Source: Laetiporus sulphureus 93-53 (lineage: Eukaryota > Basidiomycota > Agaricomycetes > Polyporales > Laetiporaceae). Taken from it: DNA of 64,000 nt. A program made the translations under genes and the position numbers. Of the stretch, positions 47,616 to 59,100 are shown one piece after another. Position 1 is the stretch's first letter. Each line of letters opens with the position of its first letter. Below the pieces are notes generated by a model, which saw only the letters and a list, made by a program, of their open reading frames with translations, ran no database searches and was not told the DNA's origin. The stretch lies in the NCBI RefSeq assembly GCF_001632365.1, contig NW_024468512.1, positions 1,203,623-1,267,622 on the forward strand, written 5' to 3'.

Positions 47616-47999
47616 CCCAAGCCTGCTCGTACACCGCAATGCGTCACCTTCCTAAATTTATGAACGTTGCTCAGGATGTTCGTCAGTATTGGTTCTACAA
47701 GGTTCACTGCCTTTCGCCGATGTCACAGGCATGCTAAGATAGTCTGGGACGAAACATCGGCTGATAGACCTGCCACATGCAATGTTACAACCAAATATAT
47801 CTTATCGAGAAACGGCAGCAGCGTGTGTATACATCAGAGAACCTTTGTAGTCGAAGGCTGCAACGCCTTGTAGACCAAGAGATATTGAGCACCAGTCATT
47901 CTCGTTATAACGACTCGGTACAACGACGATAGAATTACAGCGGAAACATGCATAGCGAATACGCCAATGAACATCGTACACAGAATCGACCCTCAAACC
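47616..47999. other. Intergenic, no gene seen
   Basis: The stretch lies between repeat copy B and the stop of the minus-strand mitochondrial-like gene. Only short frames without features occur. Confidence 0.5.
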
Positions 48000-49493
48000 T
48001 CAAAACATTTCAGCTCTTGGACCGACTGAATCCTCCATTCTGCTAGCGAATTCCGAACTGAAACCGAAACCGAATGATCCCTCTGACCCTCGCCGCGATC
48101 CAGACACGAAATCCGTCTCCGCCCAACTTGACTCAGAAATCGCAGCAGAAGAACGGATGTCGTCGTTGGACACAATTGACATGTCATCGGCCATGCTGTG
48201 ATCCGAGTCGCTCTCCAGCGCTGACCAAGCGTTGTGGAACTCGAGGTCAGACAACGCGGTCGGCATCCCGATGTTCATCGACGGAGTCGGTGATGACATA
48301 GGGAACGAAGCGGAAAAGTCGAGCGTGGGTAACACCAATGAGGCTGAAGGGTCGACATGTACGGCTTGCGGGCAACGCAGGTTGTCCGAGCTGCTCGACC
48401 AGCTAGCGTTTCCTTCAGAGCCCATGGTTTCCACAATCTCGTCCATGCGTTCCCGTTCAGCCTGTTCTTGATCCTTCCATACCTCCTCCAGAACGCACCA
48501 TCCCTGTCCGGCCTCGCCAATCACACTTCTGACTCTAGCTTCATCCCATCCTTGGAAGCGTATCTCGAGTAGAGTGCACAGTCCACCTGGACCTCCGTAC
48601 GCTTCGCAGTGCACACCTGGGTGTTCGAAGACTCGCGAGGCATCGAGTCGAGTGAATAGTGAATTGACCCTCAACGACTGCGTGTTATGAGCCGTAAGCA
48701 CGCTTGCGACGATCTCGAAGGGAAGAAGCGGATGCGTAGAAGCCGAGATGGGAGGAGCGACAGCAAGAGGAAGGCGCGATCCTTGTTCCGGCGAAAGAGG
48801 GATGAGGAGGTAGGTGGTCACCTCGGGGATCGCAGCAGCAGGGAAGTAGTGGTCCAGCTCCGCGTTATGTTCTTCCAACGTTGGCACGACGAACTTCTTC
48901 TCTACCGGCTTCTGCATCTGACCTTTTCCCTTCTTGCTGGCCGTGGTCATTCGCGCCTTCTGCAGGCGCATGTTCTCCTTCTCCTTAGCCATCTTGACAT
49001 CCCAATCGGCCTCTAGGAAGGCCCTCCCAGCAATAGGAACATTCTCGACGAGATTCTGGAAGATCGGACGAGCAGTAGAGAAATTGCGGGCAAGGCCAAG
49101 CCCGACCTGGCCAACGCCTCGAGGAACTGCTACAGGGCGCGGGAGGCACGGTGCTTGGAGAGGTCGTCCAAGGGCAATCCTAGCAGGGTATGACAACCCT
49201 TGCTGGATCGTACGACCTTGCACAGGACCTTGGAAGATGGAGCGAGCAGTGCTGGGAACATTTCGGGGCGCGCGGAGAACACTGGGAGCAGCGAGATTAG
49301 CGACAAAGCGCGAGAAGAGGTGGCGAGTCTGCTTGAACAGCGTCTGGGCCGTCGATGTGGTTTGTCCGGCATTGGCACGCGGGACGAAAGATGGAATGTG
49401 GATTGATCGAGACGAGTGATTGTGCACACCGCCGTGCAGAAGGCCGCCTCCTGCGGGCTTCAGGGCGCGAGCCCCGGAAGATGCAAGGGGCAT
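48000..49493 (-). CDS. Unknown protein with mitochondrial-type N-terminus
   Basis: A single exon of 497 residues; ATG 49493 starts MPLASSGARALKPAGGG. The first about 160 residues are rich in Arg, Ser, Ala and Pro with almost no acids, containing repeated ARSIFQG/ARPIFQN-like segments, which suits a mitochondrial matrix target. A basic linker (MRLQKARMTTASKKGKGQMQ) follows. A folded-looking region has TLEEHNAELDHYFPAAAIPE, SLFTRLDASRVFEHPGV and GLCTLLEIRFQGWDEARVRS. The Ser/Asp-rich tail is disordered. I do not recognise the family; the middle block is probably conserved in Agaricomycetes. It is convergent with the deaminase-domain gene. Confidence 0.75.
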   Translation of the reverse strand: MPLASSGARALKPAGGGLLHGGVHNHSSRSIHIPSFVPRANAGQTTSTAQTLFKQTRHLFSRFVANLAAPSVLRAPRNVPSTARSIFQGPVQGRTIQQGLSYPARIALGRPLQAPCLPRPVAVPRGVGQVGLGLARNFSTARPIFQNLVENVPIAGRAFLEADWDVKMAKEKENMRLQKARMTTASKKGKGQMQKPVEKKFVVPTLEEHNAELDHYFPAAAIPEVTTYLLIPLSPEQGSRLPLAVAPPISASTHPLLPFEIVASVLTAHNTQSLRVNSLFTRLDASRVFEHPGVHCEAYGGPGGLCTLLEIRFQGWDEARVRSVIGEAGQGWCVLEEVWKDQEQAERERMDEIVETMGSEGNASWSSSSDNLRCPQAVHVDPSASLVLPTLDFSASFPMSSPTPSMNIGMPTALSDLEFHNAWSALESDSDHSMADDMSIVSNDDIRSSAAISESSWAETDFVSGSRRGSEGSFGFGFSSEFASRMEDSVGPRAEMF

Positions 49494-50200
49494 CTTCAAC
49501 GCAATGAGTTAGAAGATGGAGGTTGTGGAAGAATAGGGGCAGTCTGCTGAACTGATCTATATATTGGCGCCGGTGACGGCAGCTGCCGCGTGCATTCGTA
49601 AGCGCCTGCCGGACACTGGCGATTGCAGATTCCAGGGAAAGACTTACACGGCCGTCGGTGATCTTGCGAAGAAAAAAGAATCTACAGTATCGACAACTTC
49701 CAGGTTTCAGCCTTCAGGGTATAGAATTTATAGATGAACTCGCTCATGTCGCAAGAATCAACCGTTTCGGTGTGCCTTTATTTCCGTCTTGTACCCTTGA
49801 AGCTCAATACACGACATGTCATTGGCTCTCACTGATATGAATACCCAGAACTCATGATCGTCTTCGCGACCGTCAGGAAGTGACCAGGGTCTGTTTCTCG
49901 TTTCTGCCATCCAACCATTCACGAGACCTTCCTCATTTGGTTTCCACGATGGCGCCATCCTACGATCCACTCCGTAATCCTGAGAGCGCATTGGATGGAC
50001 ATGGCCGCCTTATCAGCCTCTTTGCGCGCCAGCGAGTATGGAGTCGTGGCATGTTCACGCAATTTCGCACACGAATGAGCTATGCTAGATTAGCAGCATC
50101 TTCCCCACAGTTTCGCTGCAGGTGTTTCTTTTGTGACCGAGCTTCACAACCTGGTCTTTGGGACTAGTACTCATCCTGTAAGGTCCCTCGCATTGTCAAC
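49494..50200. other. Divergent promoter region, no gene seen
   Basis: The stretch lies between the start codons of the mitochondrial-like gene (-) and the permease (+). Short frames at 49658-50167 lack features. Confidence 0.5.
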
Positions 50201-52550
50201 ATGGAGTCGGATTTCAGTACCCCAAGTCTCGAAGAGCAACCGCTGTTGTCCGCCGCCTCTCCCGATGGAATATCCCTTGAATCGGACGATTTCGTCGAAG
50301 ATTCCATCCATGAACGTACGTGTCAGTCAGTGCCCGGACCATTGAACCGGTGCTCTTGAAATACCGTTGACTGACAACCTTCTTCCTGCAGATACTTCGT
50401 CTCAGAAGCGACACTTAGGTATGCCAGCCTTTTCATTGGCGAGATATAAAGAGCGACACGTGTACTAGGTCTCACCAGTACCGCATTTCTCATATTCAAC
50501 CGCGTCATCGGTACCAGGTATGATGGGATCAAATCCAGATATTCTATTGACTGATTGTCGAATGTTCCGTGAAGCATCTTTGCAACACCTAGCGTCATTC
50601 TGCGCGCTTCAGGCAGCGTTGGGCTCTCTTTCATATTGTGGCTGCTCGGAGCCACAGTCGCGGCTTGCGGAACTGCAGTCTTCGTTGAGCTTGGAACCGT
50701 GTGTGATTCGCGCTGCATTCTATACGTTGCTTCATCTAACTAAGCGGCGTACAGGGTCTTCCTAAAAGTGGAGGGGAGAAGAACTACCTAGAATTTATGT
50801 ATCGCAGGCCACGATTTCTTGCCACTTGTGTTTACGCCGCATATGCAGTCCTTATCGTAGGTCGCTTGATCAAGTTACGCACATTTGTGCTAACTGATCG
50901 GTTTCAGGGCTGGGAGGTGGCTAATTCTAGTGTATTTGGAGAATGTATGCATCTTAGATATGAATTTTCTACTCGGGTGTTCCATCATTCTGCTTATCAT
51001 TCAATTTTCAGATGCTCTGCACGCTATTTATCCTACACAAACGCCTTCATCTGTCGCTACCCGTCTTGTGGGCGTCTCATGCGTAACATTTGCACTCTTG
51101 TTGCATGGAATCCGCCCACACTGGGGCATCCATCTGCAAAATACGCTCGGCGTGCTAAAAATCTTTGCTCTGAGCGCGATCGCCCTGAGCGGTCTGGCTG
51201 CTGCAGCTCGTATTTCCGGATTCGAGGTTGACAATGTGAGGTCTAACGGCATTCGTGATTATGCGCGAGCCTGTAATTGACAGCAGCACGACAGCCTATG
51301 CAGAACTTTGAATGGCACAGGATGTGGGAGGGGAGCGCGAGAGGCGGCATGAGCGCGTTCGTAACAGGACTGTTCACAGTTGTTTGGTGCGTTCGGACTT
51401 GAAACGCTCCTCAATATCACGCTTACGAGCGCTAGGTCATTCGTCGGCTACTCTAATGCAAACTACGCGCTGTCAGAGGTACGTGACCCTGTGCGAACGA
51501 TCAGCAGGACCGCTCCACTTGCAATGTTCTGCGTCACTGTTGCCTATGTGCTCGCGAACTTTGCGTATTTCGCGGTGGTCACAAAGGAGGAAGTGTTAGG
51601 CAGCGGTCGGATTATTGCCGCCACTTTCTTCGGCAAGCTCTGGGGCGTTGGCGCCGAACAGGTGAGCGTCACCGCAAACAGTTTATTGCGCCCTCTTCAT
51701 TGTATAACGCGCATTCTTAGTTCGTGAGCATGATAGTCGCAATGTCAACGATGGCGAATGTTTTAACTGTGCTCTTCACTCAAGGACGAGGTACGCATTG
51801 ACAGAAATGGGAGGCATATGCGAGATCCTGAACACGGTCTCTATAGTGATTCAAGAGCTCGGAAGGGAAGGCATTCTGCCACTGTCCTCGCTTTTCGCCA
51901 GCAACAAGCCCTTCGGTGCTCCCCTGTCAGGACTAGCCTCGCAATGGCTTCTGACCTGCATTCTCCTCCTGACCGTTCCACCTGGAGACACGTACCTTCT
52001 GATGATAAACAGTGCGTAGGGTCCGTCTCCGGTCCGCATCAAACCAGCTGACCTCATGCATGAATTGTAGTGATCACGTACCCGCTCTCTCTCATCAATG
52101 TATTCGTCTCCGCCGGTCTTCTCTTGCTGCATGCCCCTCCCGCGATCCGTCCAAGGCTCCACTGGCACCAAGATGACGCGGATCCTGTTTGGAGCCCCCC
52201 GTTCCGCGCCTGGACGCCAATAGTGGGGTTCTTCTTTCTGTCCAATGTCTTCCTCGTATTCGCACCGCTGGTTCCTCCGGCGCCTGGATTCAATACTTAC
52301 GAGAAGTTGCCGTATTGGGTGCGTGCACTCTGACTTTCAACTCTTCCGCCGACGATTCTCAATCGATATGCGCGATAAACAGACGCATGTCGTTGCTTCG
52401 TCGTCGATCTCTCTTTTCGGAGTCGTTTATTGGTATATGTACTGCATATGGCTCCCGCGCCGTGGTGGATACAAGCTCGTCAGGGAGTGGGTGCGAGAGA
52501 ACGGTGTTCCCAGAAAAGTCATCAAGAAAGTCAAGATGATTGAGCTATAG
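50201..52550 (+). CDS. Amino-acid permease, MUP1/LAT type
   Basis: A multi-exon gene. First exons 50201-50315, 50392-50418 and 50469-50517 link in frame: MESDFSTPSLEEQPLL... HTSSQKRHLGLTSTAFLIFN... VIGT. The next exon gives IFATPSVILRASGSVGLSF and the family motif VELGT, followed across an intron by LPKSGGEKNYLEFMY. Further exons give about 12 membrane helices, including SVATRLVGVSCVTFALLLHG, NTLGVLKIFALSAIAL, SFVGYSNANYALSEVRDPVR, QELGREGILPLSSLFASNKP and FFLSNVFLVFAPLVPP. The VPRKVIKKVKMIEL tail is cytosolic. This is the APC-superfamily group containing the yeast high-affinity methionine permease Mup1 and L-type transporters. No disruption seen; middle splice sites were read but not summed. 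Confidence 0.88.
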
Positions 52551-53745
52551 AAAGATCGGGGATGTATTGGGAATGAAGATGAGCTTGGATAACAATTTCA
52601 CGCTGAAGCAAAATTCACCGCAGATCACGCTCTTGACACGAGCGGGCATAGTTGGTATCCTTCTCGTCTCACGATCGACCGATATCCAATGTAAACGTTG
52701 TATTCATTCCGACGACACCAACGTCCCGACCTTCGTACGTACAAGATGCTTTGCGAAACGCAGATGAGACCAGCTAAGATGCAAACGCATGTATCTCTAC
52801 AATCCAAGAAAGGGCCACGGACGTGAGAAGTGTATAAATAATTGGCACACAACGGATAATGAAGTGGTGAGATCGACTCGACAAAATGTGATACAAAATC
52901 GAAACGGGGCAACCCACAAGACTGGTGGACTATCCGCGCAAGAGAATGAAGAGGGAAAAATAACCTTGAGCAAGGACGTAGTAACACTGCGAGTATATGT
53001 AGCCTATGGTGCATAGCATGTCACAAAAGCAAGCACAGATGCATCTGCACAGCTGTTGGACATATGCGAAGCAAATGCAGGAGTTGCATGGATCGTTCCT
53101 ACATTGATGTGTGGAGAGAGATGTGAGGAAAGAGAGACGGCGATATCCAACTAGAGCCTGCGAAAGCGAGCGATATAGCATATGGCGAGGAAGACTGGTC
53201 GACATGCGAAGTAGACCGGGGTAGAGTATGACAGCGAGGAAAGAGTGAATGCACGATTGAGTGGGGATTCGAAATAATGTATAGGAACGGCGATTACAAC
53301 GAGAGTATGACTTTTGGGACATCCTGGATTGCGACAGGGATGGAGCGCAAATTGTTCGTGTATTCGGATAGTGAATTCGGAATTTGACTCCATTGTTACT
53401 CGCCAGCGACACCAGCACAGCATAGACACAACACAAACAAGCGACGGAGCGGAGATAACTGGATAGAGCGTTAGACATAAAAACACGTATACGTGGCGGC
53501 GATACGGCGGAATTAAGATTTGGGAGAGCGGACGAAAGGGATCTTGGATGTCAGAGGAACCTATTTGATGCCACGTGCATATATAGGCCGAGCGCATATA
53601 TGGCAGAGGGAAGAATCCTTGACGGAAGCTTCCCTCTTCCCCCTCTCTGGATGCTTCGACTTGGTGGTCCGGCCAGTACTCGCATACGAAGGCCTCGAGG
53701 GCGCATACATTCAGCCGGGACCGTATACATTCAAGGACGACAGGC
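52551..53745. other. Intergenic between convergent genes
   Basis: The stretch holds the 3' ends of the permease and of the disordered protein gene. Minus-strand open frames at 52930-53478 and 53151-53834 are Cys/Tyr/Leu-rich without motifs and overlap each other. I do not call them. Confidence 0.5.
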
Positions 53746-56129
53746 TCATTCCGATGCAGCATTCTGCACGGAAGGGCTCTGTTTGTGCCTGCTGACTTTC
53801 TCGACACCTGCGCCGAGTGCAAGACGTCCACCATTCTACCAAATATGCAATTGAGTCAGCATGCAAGAATTCAGAATGTAGCTGATACATACCTCGAGCT
53901 CCTCTTCCTCTTCGTCGTCATCGTCGTCGTCCTTGTGGTTCTCCTTTTCATCCTCATCGACATCGGCGTCGTCAAGATACTCGCTAGTGCTCGTGCTAGA
54001 GAAGGACGTGATGCTCAACTCAGATCGGACGCTCTCTCTGCGCTCTCTGCCTTCAGCAACACCCTCCGTCTGCTTTGACGCCATGGCGGGCGCTTCGCTC
54101 ACGTGGGCGTGTTCGGGCGTCTGCCCTTGAGGTGGCGGCACATTGCGCGCCGTGTCAGCGCTGTCCTTGCGTTCGACCTCCGCCCTGATGATACTCGGTA
54201 GCCTCTCGATCGTGCTGCGTGAAAGGGAGTGGGAGTGGTGATGGGCGTAATGATCCGGAGGCAAGGTCACAGCGGTCAAGACGTAATTCTTCGGCGACGA
54301 TGTCCCGGGCAACGACGCCGCCATCGACGCCGGCGAGGAAGACAGAATATCCGCTGGCGCATCGGAGGGCGCGATGTGGTGTGGAGAATCAGGATCGGAC
54401 ACACTTGAGTGAGGTTCAGCCACCGACGGCGACTCAGTCCCGACCAAGCTATCCACCGGTGAGCCAGAACTGCTTTCGGTGTTCTCTTCCGTCTGCTGCT
54501 GCTGTTCACGTTCTTTTCTCTCCTGTTCCCTCAGTTCTCTCTCTCGCTGCTCTCTTCTTCGCTTCACCCACGCCATGCCGCTGCCGTCATCGTCATCGTC
54601 TCTGGCTGAATTCGCCGTGCTTGGACGCCCTCGCGGCTTTGAATCACTCTCGTGTGCACCGATGCTCACGCCACTGCCTGCCTGCAATCTTGACCAGATA
54701 CCCGCCCCTCCCGACGCTCGCACGCTCCCCATGCCTCCATAGCCCCACTCCACGAATTCAGGCTCTTCGGTGCTGTAAAGAGGAATTCATTAGCTCGGAT
54801 CGCATATGACGGAAGAGGACACGGAAATAGTAGAACGAGATGACTTCTCCAATGATAAGGTGAGTATATAGAGTGCAAAATTGTAACGGGGGAGCGTTCA
54901 AAATGAATGTGAGATAATACCTACCGAACATTTGCGAAGGCATTTTTGCCATTCATCCGCTTCGCGCCGTACACTCTTCCATTGAGCATTCGGGTTCCGC
55001 TTCCGCTCCGAATGCGCTGTCTCTCGCGCTCGTGATTCTTGCGTGACTCTGGACTTGCTTCTCGCGAATCGCTGATAATCATGCGACGGCCGCGTTTGTC
55101 GAGCTGAATGCCCATAGAATCACCGCCTTCACTTGTCCAGCGATACAGCGGCGTGCCGAATTCATGAACGCAATCCGGATCGAAGACCTTATCGCGCCTC
55201 TTTTTCTTCGACTTCTCCTTGCCCTTCTCGTTCCTCGAACTCGAACCAGCGCCCAGCGCCATACATCCCTCAACATCCGGACTTCTCGGAGAACTGTAAA
55301 TGCTGTTCAAGCTCGTGAGGCTTGTAGTTGAAGCTGAGCTGTGCAACTCGTCGGTCGAGCGGTTTGAACTTTTAGACAGGGGGCTCAACCACGGCTTCAA
55401 CAGCTTTTTGGACCATTTATTGCCATTGCTGTTTGAGCGCCGAGGTGGCTCGTCCGGAAGATTGATGCTAGAAGCGCGTGATGAAGGCAGGACATTCCAA
55501 TCACCTCCCTCCAGATCTGAGGGAGTAGCACCGTGTGGGCTTGAGGCTCCAGCAACGGCGGGGTACGGAATGATGGTGGCTGTGCTGGCGAGAGTGTGGG
55601 TTGATTCGGATGCTGAATGGTGCACTCCAGGATCGTTGTTGAATAGCAACGAGCCAGATGGTGCAGACCTGATTTTGGTATCTTGATCCTTCAGGCTGAG
55701 GTGGGATTGGCCGCTAGATGAGGCATTAAGATTTTGGCTTCCCTTGGGATCGCACCAGTCGTCAAGGAAAACTGGTGACAGAGACGGATCGTCCCTACTA
55801 GTGATAAACAGGTCGCGTCGCGGGTCAGGCAGTGGCGCAAACCGAATGCGACGCGAAGTGGGCATAGAGCCCGCGCGAGGCTTCAGATCGTGACCACCTG
55901 GTGGTGGTCGCGAGGCTCGCTTAGGCGATCCCGGGTTGCTCGAGAGGTAGTGCTCTGAGTCTGACGTGTTCAGATTAGACGCAGACGATGTGGTAGAAGA
56001 TAGAGAAGAGTTAGACGGCACGAGGTGTGGAAGAGCTATCGAATGTCGGTAGGGTGATACAGAGGGTGATCGGTTGAGCAGAATGCCCTGACGGGGCACA
56101 TACGAGGACGGATTGAGTACTGCGGCCAT
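53746..56129 (-). CDS. Large disordered protein of unknown function
   Basis: Exons 56129-54925, 54772-53893 and 53835-53746 close in frame to 724 residues. The first intron is 152 nt, long for this window. Most of the protein is Ser/Pro/Asp/Glu-rich and disordered. Short ordered-looking islands are RRIRFAPLPDPRRDLFIT, CVHEFGTPLYRWTSEGGDS and EPEFVEWGYGGMGSVRA. A coiled, charged segment (WVKRRREQRERELREQERKE) and a long acidic stretch (about 20 Asp/Glu) follow. The C-terminus is basic. From memory the RIRFAPLPDPR and EFVEWGYGGMG islands recur in Agaricomycete proteins without assigned function. A regulatory or cytoskeletal adaptor role is only a guess. Confidence 0.78.
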
Positions 56130-59100
56130 GGCGATGACTGTGGGGCACGGTCGAGCGGGAATGGGTTAAGTACTGTCAGATGGATGAGGCGGAGTGGAGG
56201 GAGGGGCGAGGAGGGGGAGGACCAGGAGGTAGCAGGAGGTAGAAATGGCGTTGGCGGAGAAGAGAGGAGAGAGGTCGCGTATACTCGCTCCAAACACAGA
56301 ATGCCGCTGAGCAGCTGGCTCGTTCCTGCCTTACCAGGAATTACTCGCATCAACATGTCACCTCCGCAAGCCTGGAGCAGCACCGTTTCCGGGGTCCTTG
56401 TCTTGGATGGCACGTGTTTAACCCTCAGGCTGCACCTGACCTCCTTCCTCTTCGTCGAGGCTGGCTGCTGCACTGGCATTTTCAGCTCAATTGCAGAGCT
56501 CCCACTACCAGCTTTGGACGATGTATTGAACCGACCATCCTCGGACCTCCCCATCTTCGGGCCCATCTATCACCATCTCAACACTCTACAAATTACGATG
56601 TTCCGCCTGGTTCTGCCAACGGTTGCCTTTTACATCACATACAGACCAGATTCGCTGGCCTCATCTCTGCTGCGCCGCATGACGCGCGTTCACACCCTCG
56701 ATCGTGCGCGCCCTAAGTAATGCCCGGACAATCGAGTCCGCGGAAAGCGCGCGGCCGGTGCTTGTCCTTCATCGGTCTCATTGCCTCCAGCTTTAATGCT
56801 CAGGTGAGTGAATTCAGCTGGGCGAAAGGCACAATGCACAAGGACCGGAGCTATGGTGGTCCCTTTTCGTAAGACCTTGAGCGGCCTTCAAGGCTGTGCT
56901 CGTGTGCACAACCTGCAAACTTCTCCAGGAAGCCATCATATCGGGGGCATCAAATGCTGGAACAAATGGCATCCTCTTCCCACCATTTTTCGAGGTGCAC
57001 AAATCTGGACTCGGTCGGCACCGTGTAGCCAGGAGAACGCGCAAGCTGTTCCCAGGCGTCATCCCGCGACGCACAGGCTGGCTTTGGGACTCGCCGCAGT
57101 TCACCCGCACGTGTGCAACCCTGGCGTTGCCTTCCCTCTGCAGCACCCTTCTCAACGTGACCTCCAAGACGAAACTATTTCGTCTCGCCCTAACCCTCCA
57201 CGTACGCCTGCCGCCTTGGCTCAAGGATCTAGTCGCATCCGCGCGCTCGCCATACCGGCCGAATTCGGGTCCTCCCGCCATCTTCACTCTGTGCTGAGCT
57301 CCCTGACGAGAACTATGCCCTGATTATTGGTCCGCGCGGCGGGCATCACGGGCAGTCCTTGTAGGCGCTTGGCACCGTCGCCGGTGCCCCGCGGCGGGCG
57401 CGGGCGCATCCGCAAATCGCCGTGATCCCCACGGGGCAGTTGTCGGGGTCCTCTTGCGCGTCCAGACCCTGCGGCAGTCAGTCTGGGCGCACTGCACATA
57501 TGTGGCAGCCCCTCCTGTAGTGAAGGCAGATCAAAACGGAGATGCAGAACCGTTGTATGTCCTGTGCGTTGCTCGGCGGCGGACGGTCTAGGTGCAACCT
57601 TGCACGACAAAGACGATGGCCTGCGGAATGTTCCGAGTTTGCACGGGGACGCGAAAATTCCACGGTGGTGCGCGCCGCCCCTGGCAAGTTCTCGACGCTC
57701 CGATATCCGTGGGGTTTGCAAAATCGATGATCCTTTGTTTACGATGGGCTGTGCGCGGACGCGATCCTGTCTCATCTTGGAAGGGTCTGGCGGCGATATA
57801 TCACCCTTCATTGGTCTATGGGCAAGCTTCTGAAGTCAAGCTTATCGCAGAAACTCCTCCACGTGCAAGAACGCCCTCGGACCGATGCACGTTCGCGGCG
57901 CTGTGAATATCGCTTCTTACACATTGCCCACCCCATTTCCATCTCTCACTGGAGGGGGTTTTCTCTGTCCAGACTTGCCCTTTATCCTCGCCGTGGCCAT
58001 AGTGATCCACCAAACCAGGCTGCGGTTTCCACGGTCTGCTGGAGATTCCAATCATCGATCTTCTGCAGGACCTCAAAAGCCGGGCTTAGCGACCCTTTCC
58101 AACATTCTGCAAAGCTTCGCAGTCGTCCGATGAGCGCCGATTCACCGAACATCCTCAAAGACGATTGTCTGGACCGTGTTCCCAGCCATAGCGGGTCTGC
58201 CTATCCTTCCTGCTATGACGAATTACTACCCGTCGCTCACCATGTTTACCGGTCCTCAGCCTGTGATTGCCGTGCTCGAGAATAGTAAATCATGACGACA
58301 TGCCACATCGTTCTGCGAGTGCGTTGCTGCATGCACGCATGGGCCACATTCACGGAGTACATTTTAGATTCCGACGTCTACCCGAGTGCGCCTCCCTGTG
58401 ACCCTCACTCTATTATCCTGCCTTTCTACGATATACGCTGTTCCAGGCAGCGCATGCAGATCATTACGATCTCGCACAGTCCTTCATTGCACTGCGTTGC
58501 ATGTGCAAGGAGCAACTCACTCGTCAAATTGTCTATCAGCTGGGCTGCCCATTTCCGCTGGGCTCTCACATTCTCATAAAAGGATCGTCGATCGCGGACA
58601 GAAGCATCGATGAACCCGGCGTATGGGAGACTCTGCAGTAATACCTTTCACTGCTACCATGGTCGGACGTTGCGTTCGCACGCGGAAGCAGTTGGAACGC
58701 GAGATATCGCGTGCAACGATGGATGTCAGACTGGCTATCGCCGTACACGCGTTTTGATGAGCATTTATGCAGGCTGCAAGCCATGTCCTTGCTCGCTGCT
58801 CTTCCATGTGAGCACGAACGTCCGATTCGCGACGTTTCGCGACGTGTCGCGCTACGTGGACCCTTAGAATCTATAGGGCCTTCTCCCGGGATCGGTACCA
58901 GTCTGTCACATTTGACCGACGGTGGCAGTCACGGAGGGCTTATCTACGTATCGTCTGCACCGATACAGCAAAAGTCGGGAGATAGATGGTTAGCGTGTGA
59001 GCACCCCCCATTATCTGTCATTCCCGGTCATTGTTCATGGCATCTAACTTGTTCGGATCATAATGTGCACAATATATCTCTGACTCAATGACGTGGCAGT

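Noticed and set aside
53151..53834. 227-codon minus-strand frame
   Set aside because: It includes the true last exon of the disordered protein in a different frame and otherwise probable 3' UTR; Cys/Tyr-rich composition is unlike the other genes here.
56184..56720. Opposed long frames at the start of the disordered-protein gene region
   Set aside because: Plus and minus frames overlap each other and have Ser/Pro/Arg composition without any recognisable block; they are probably promoter sequence of low complexity.
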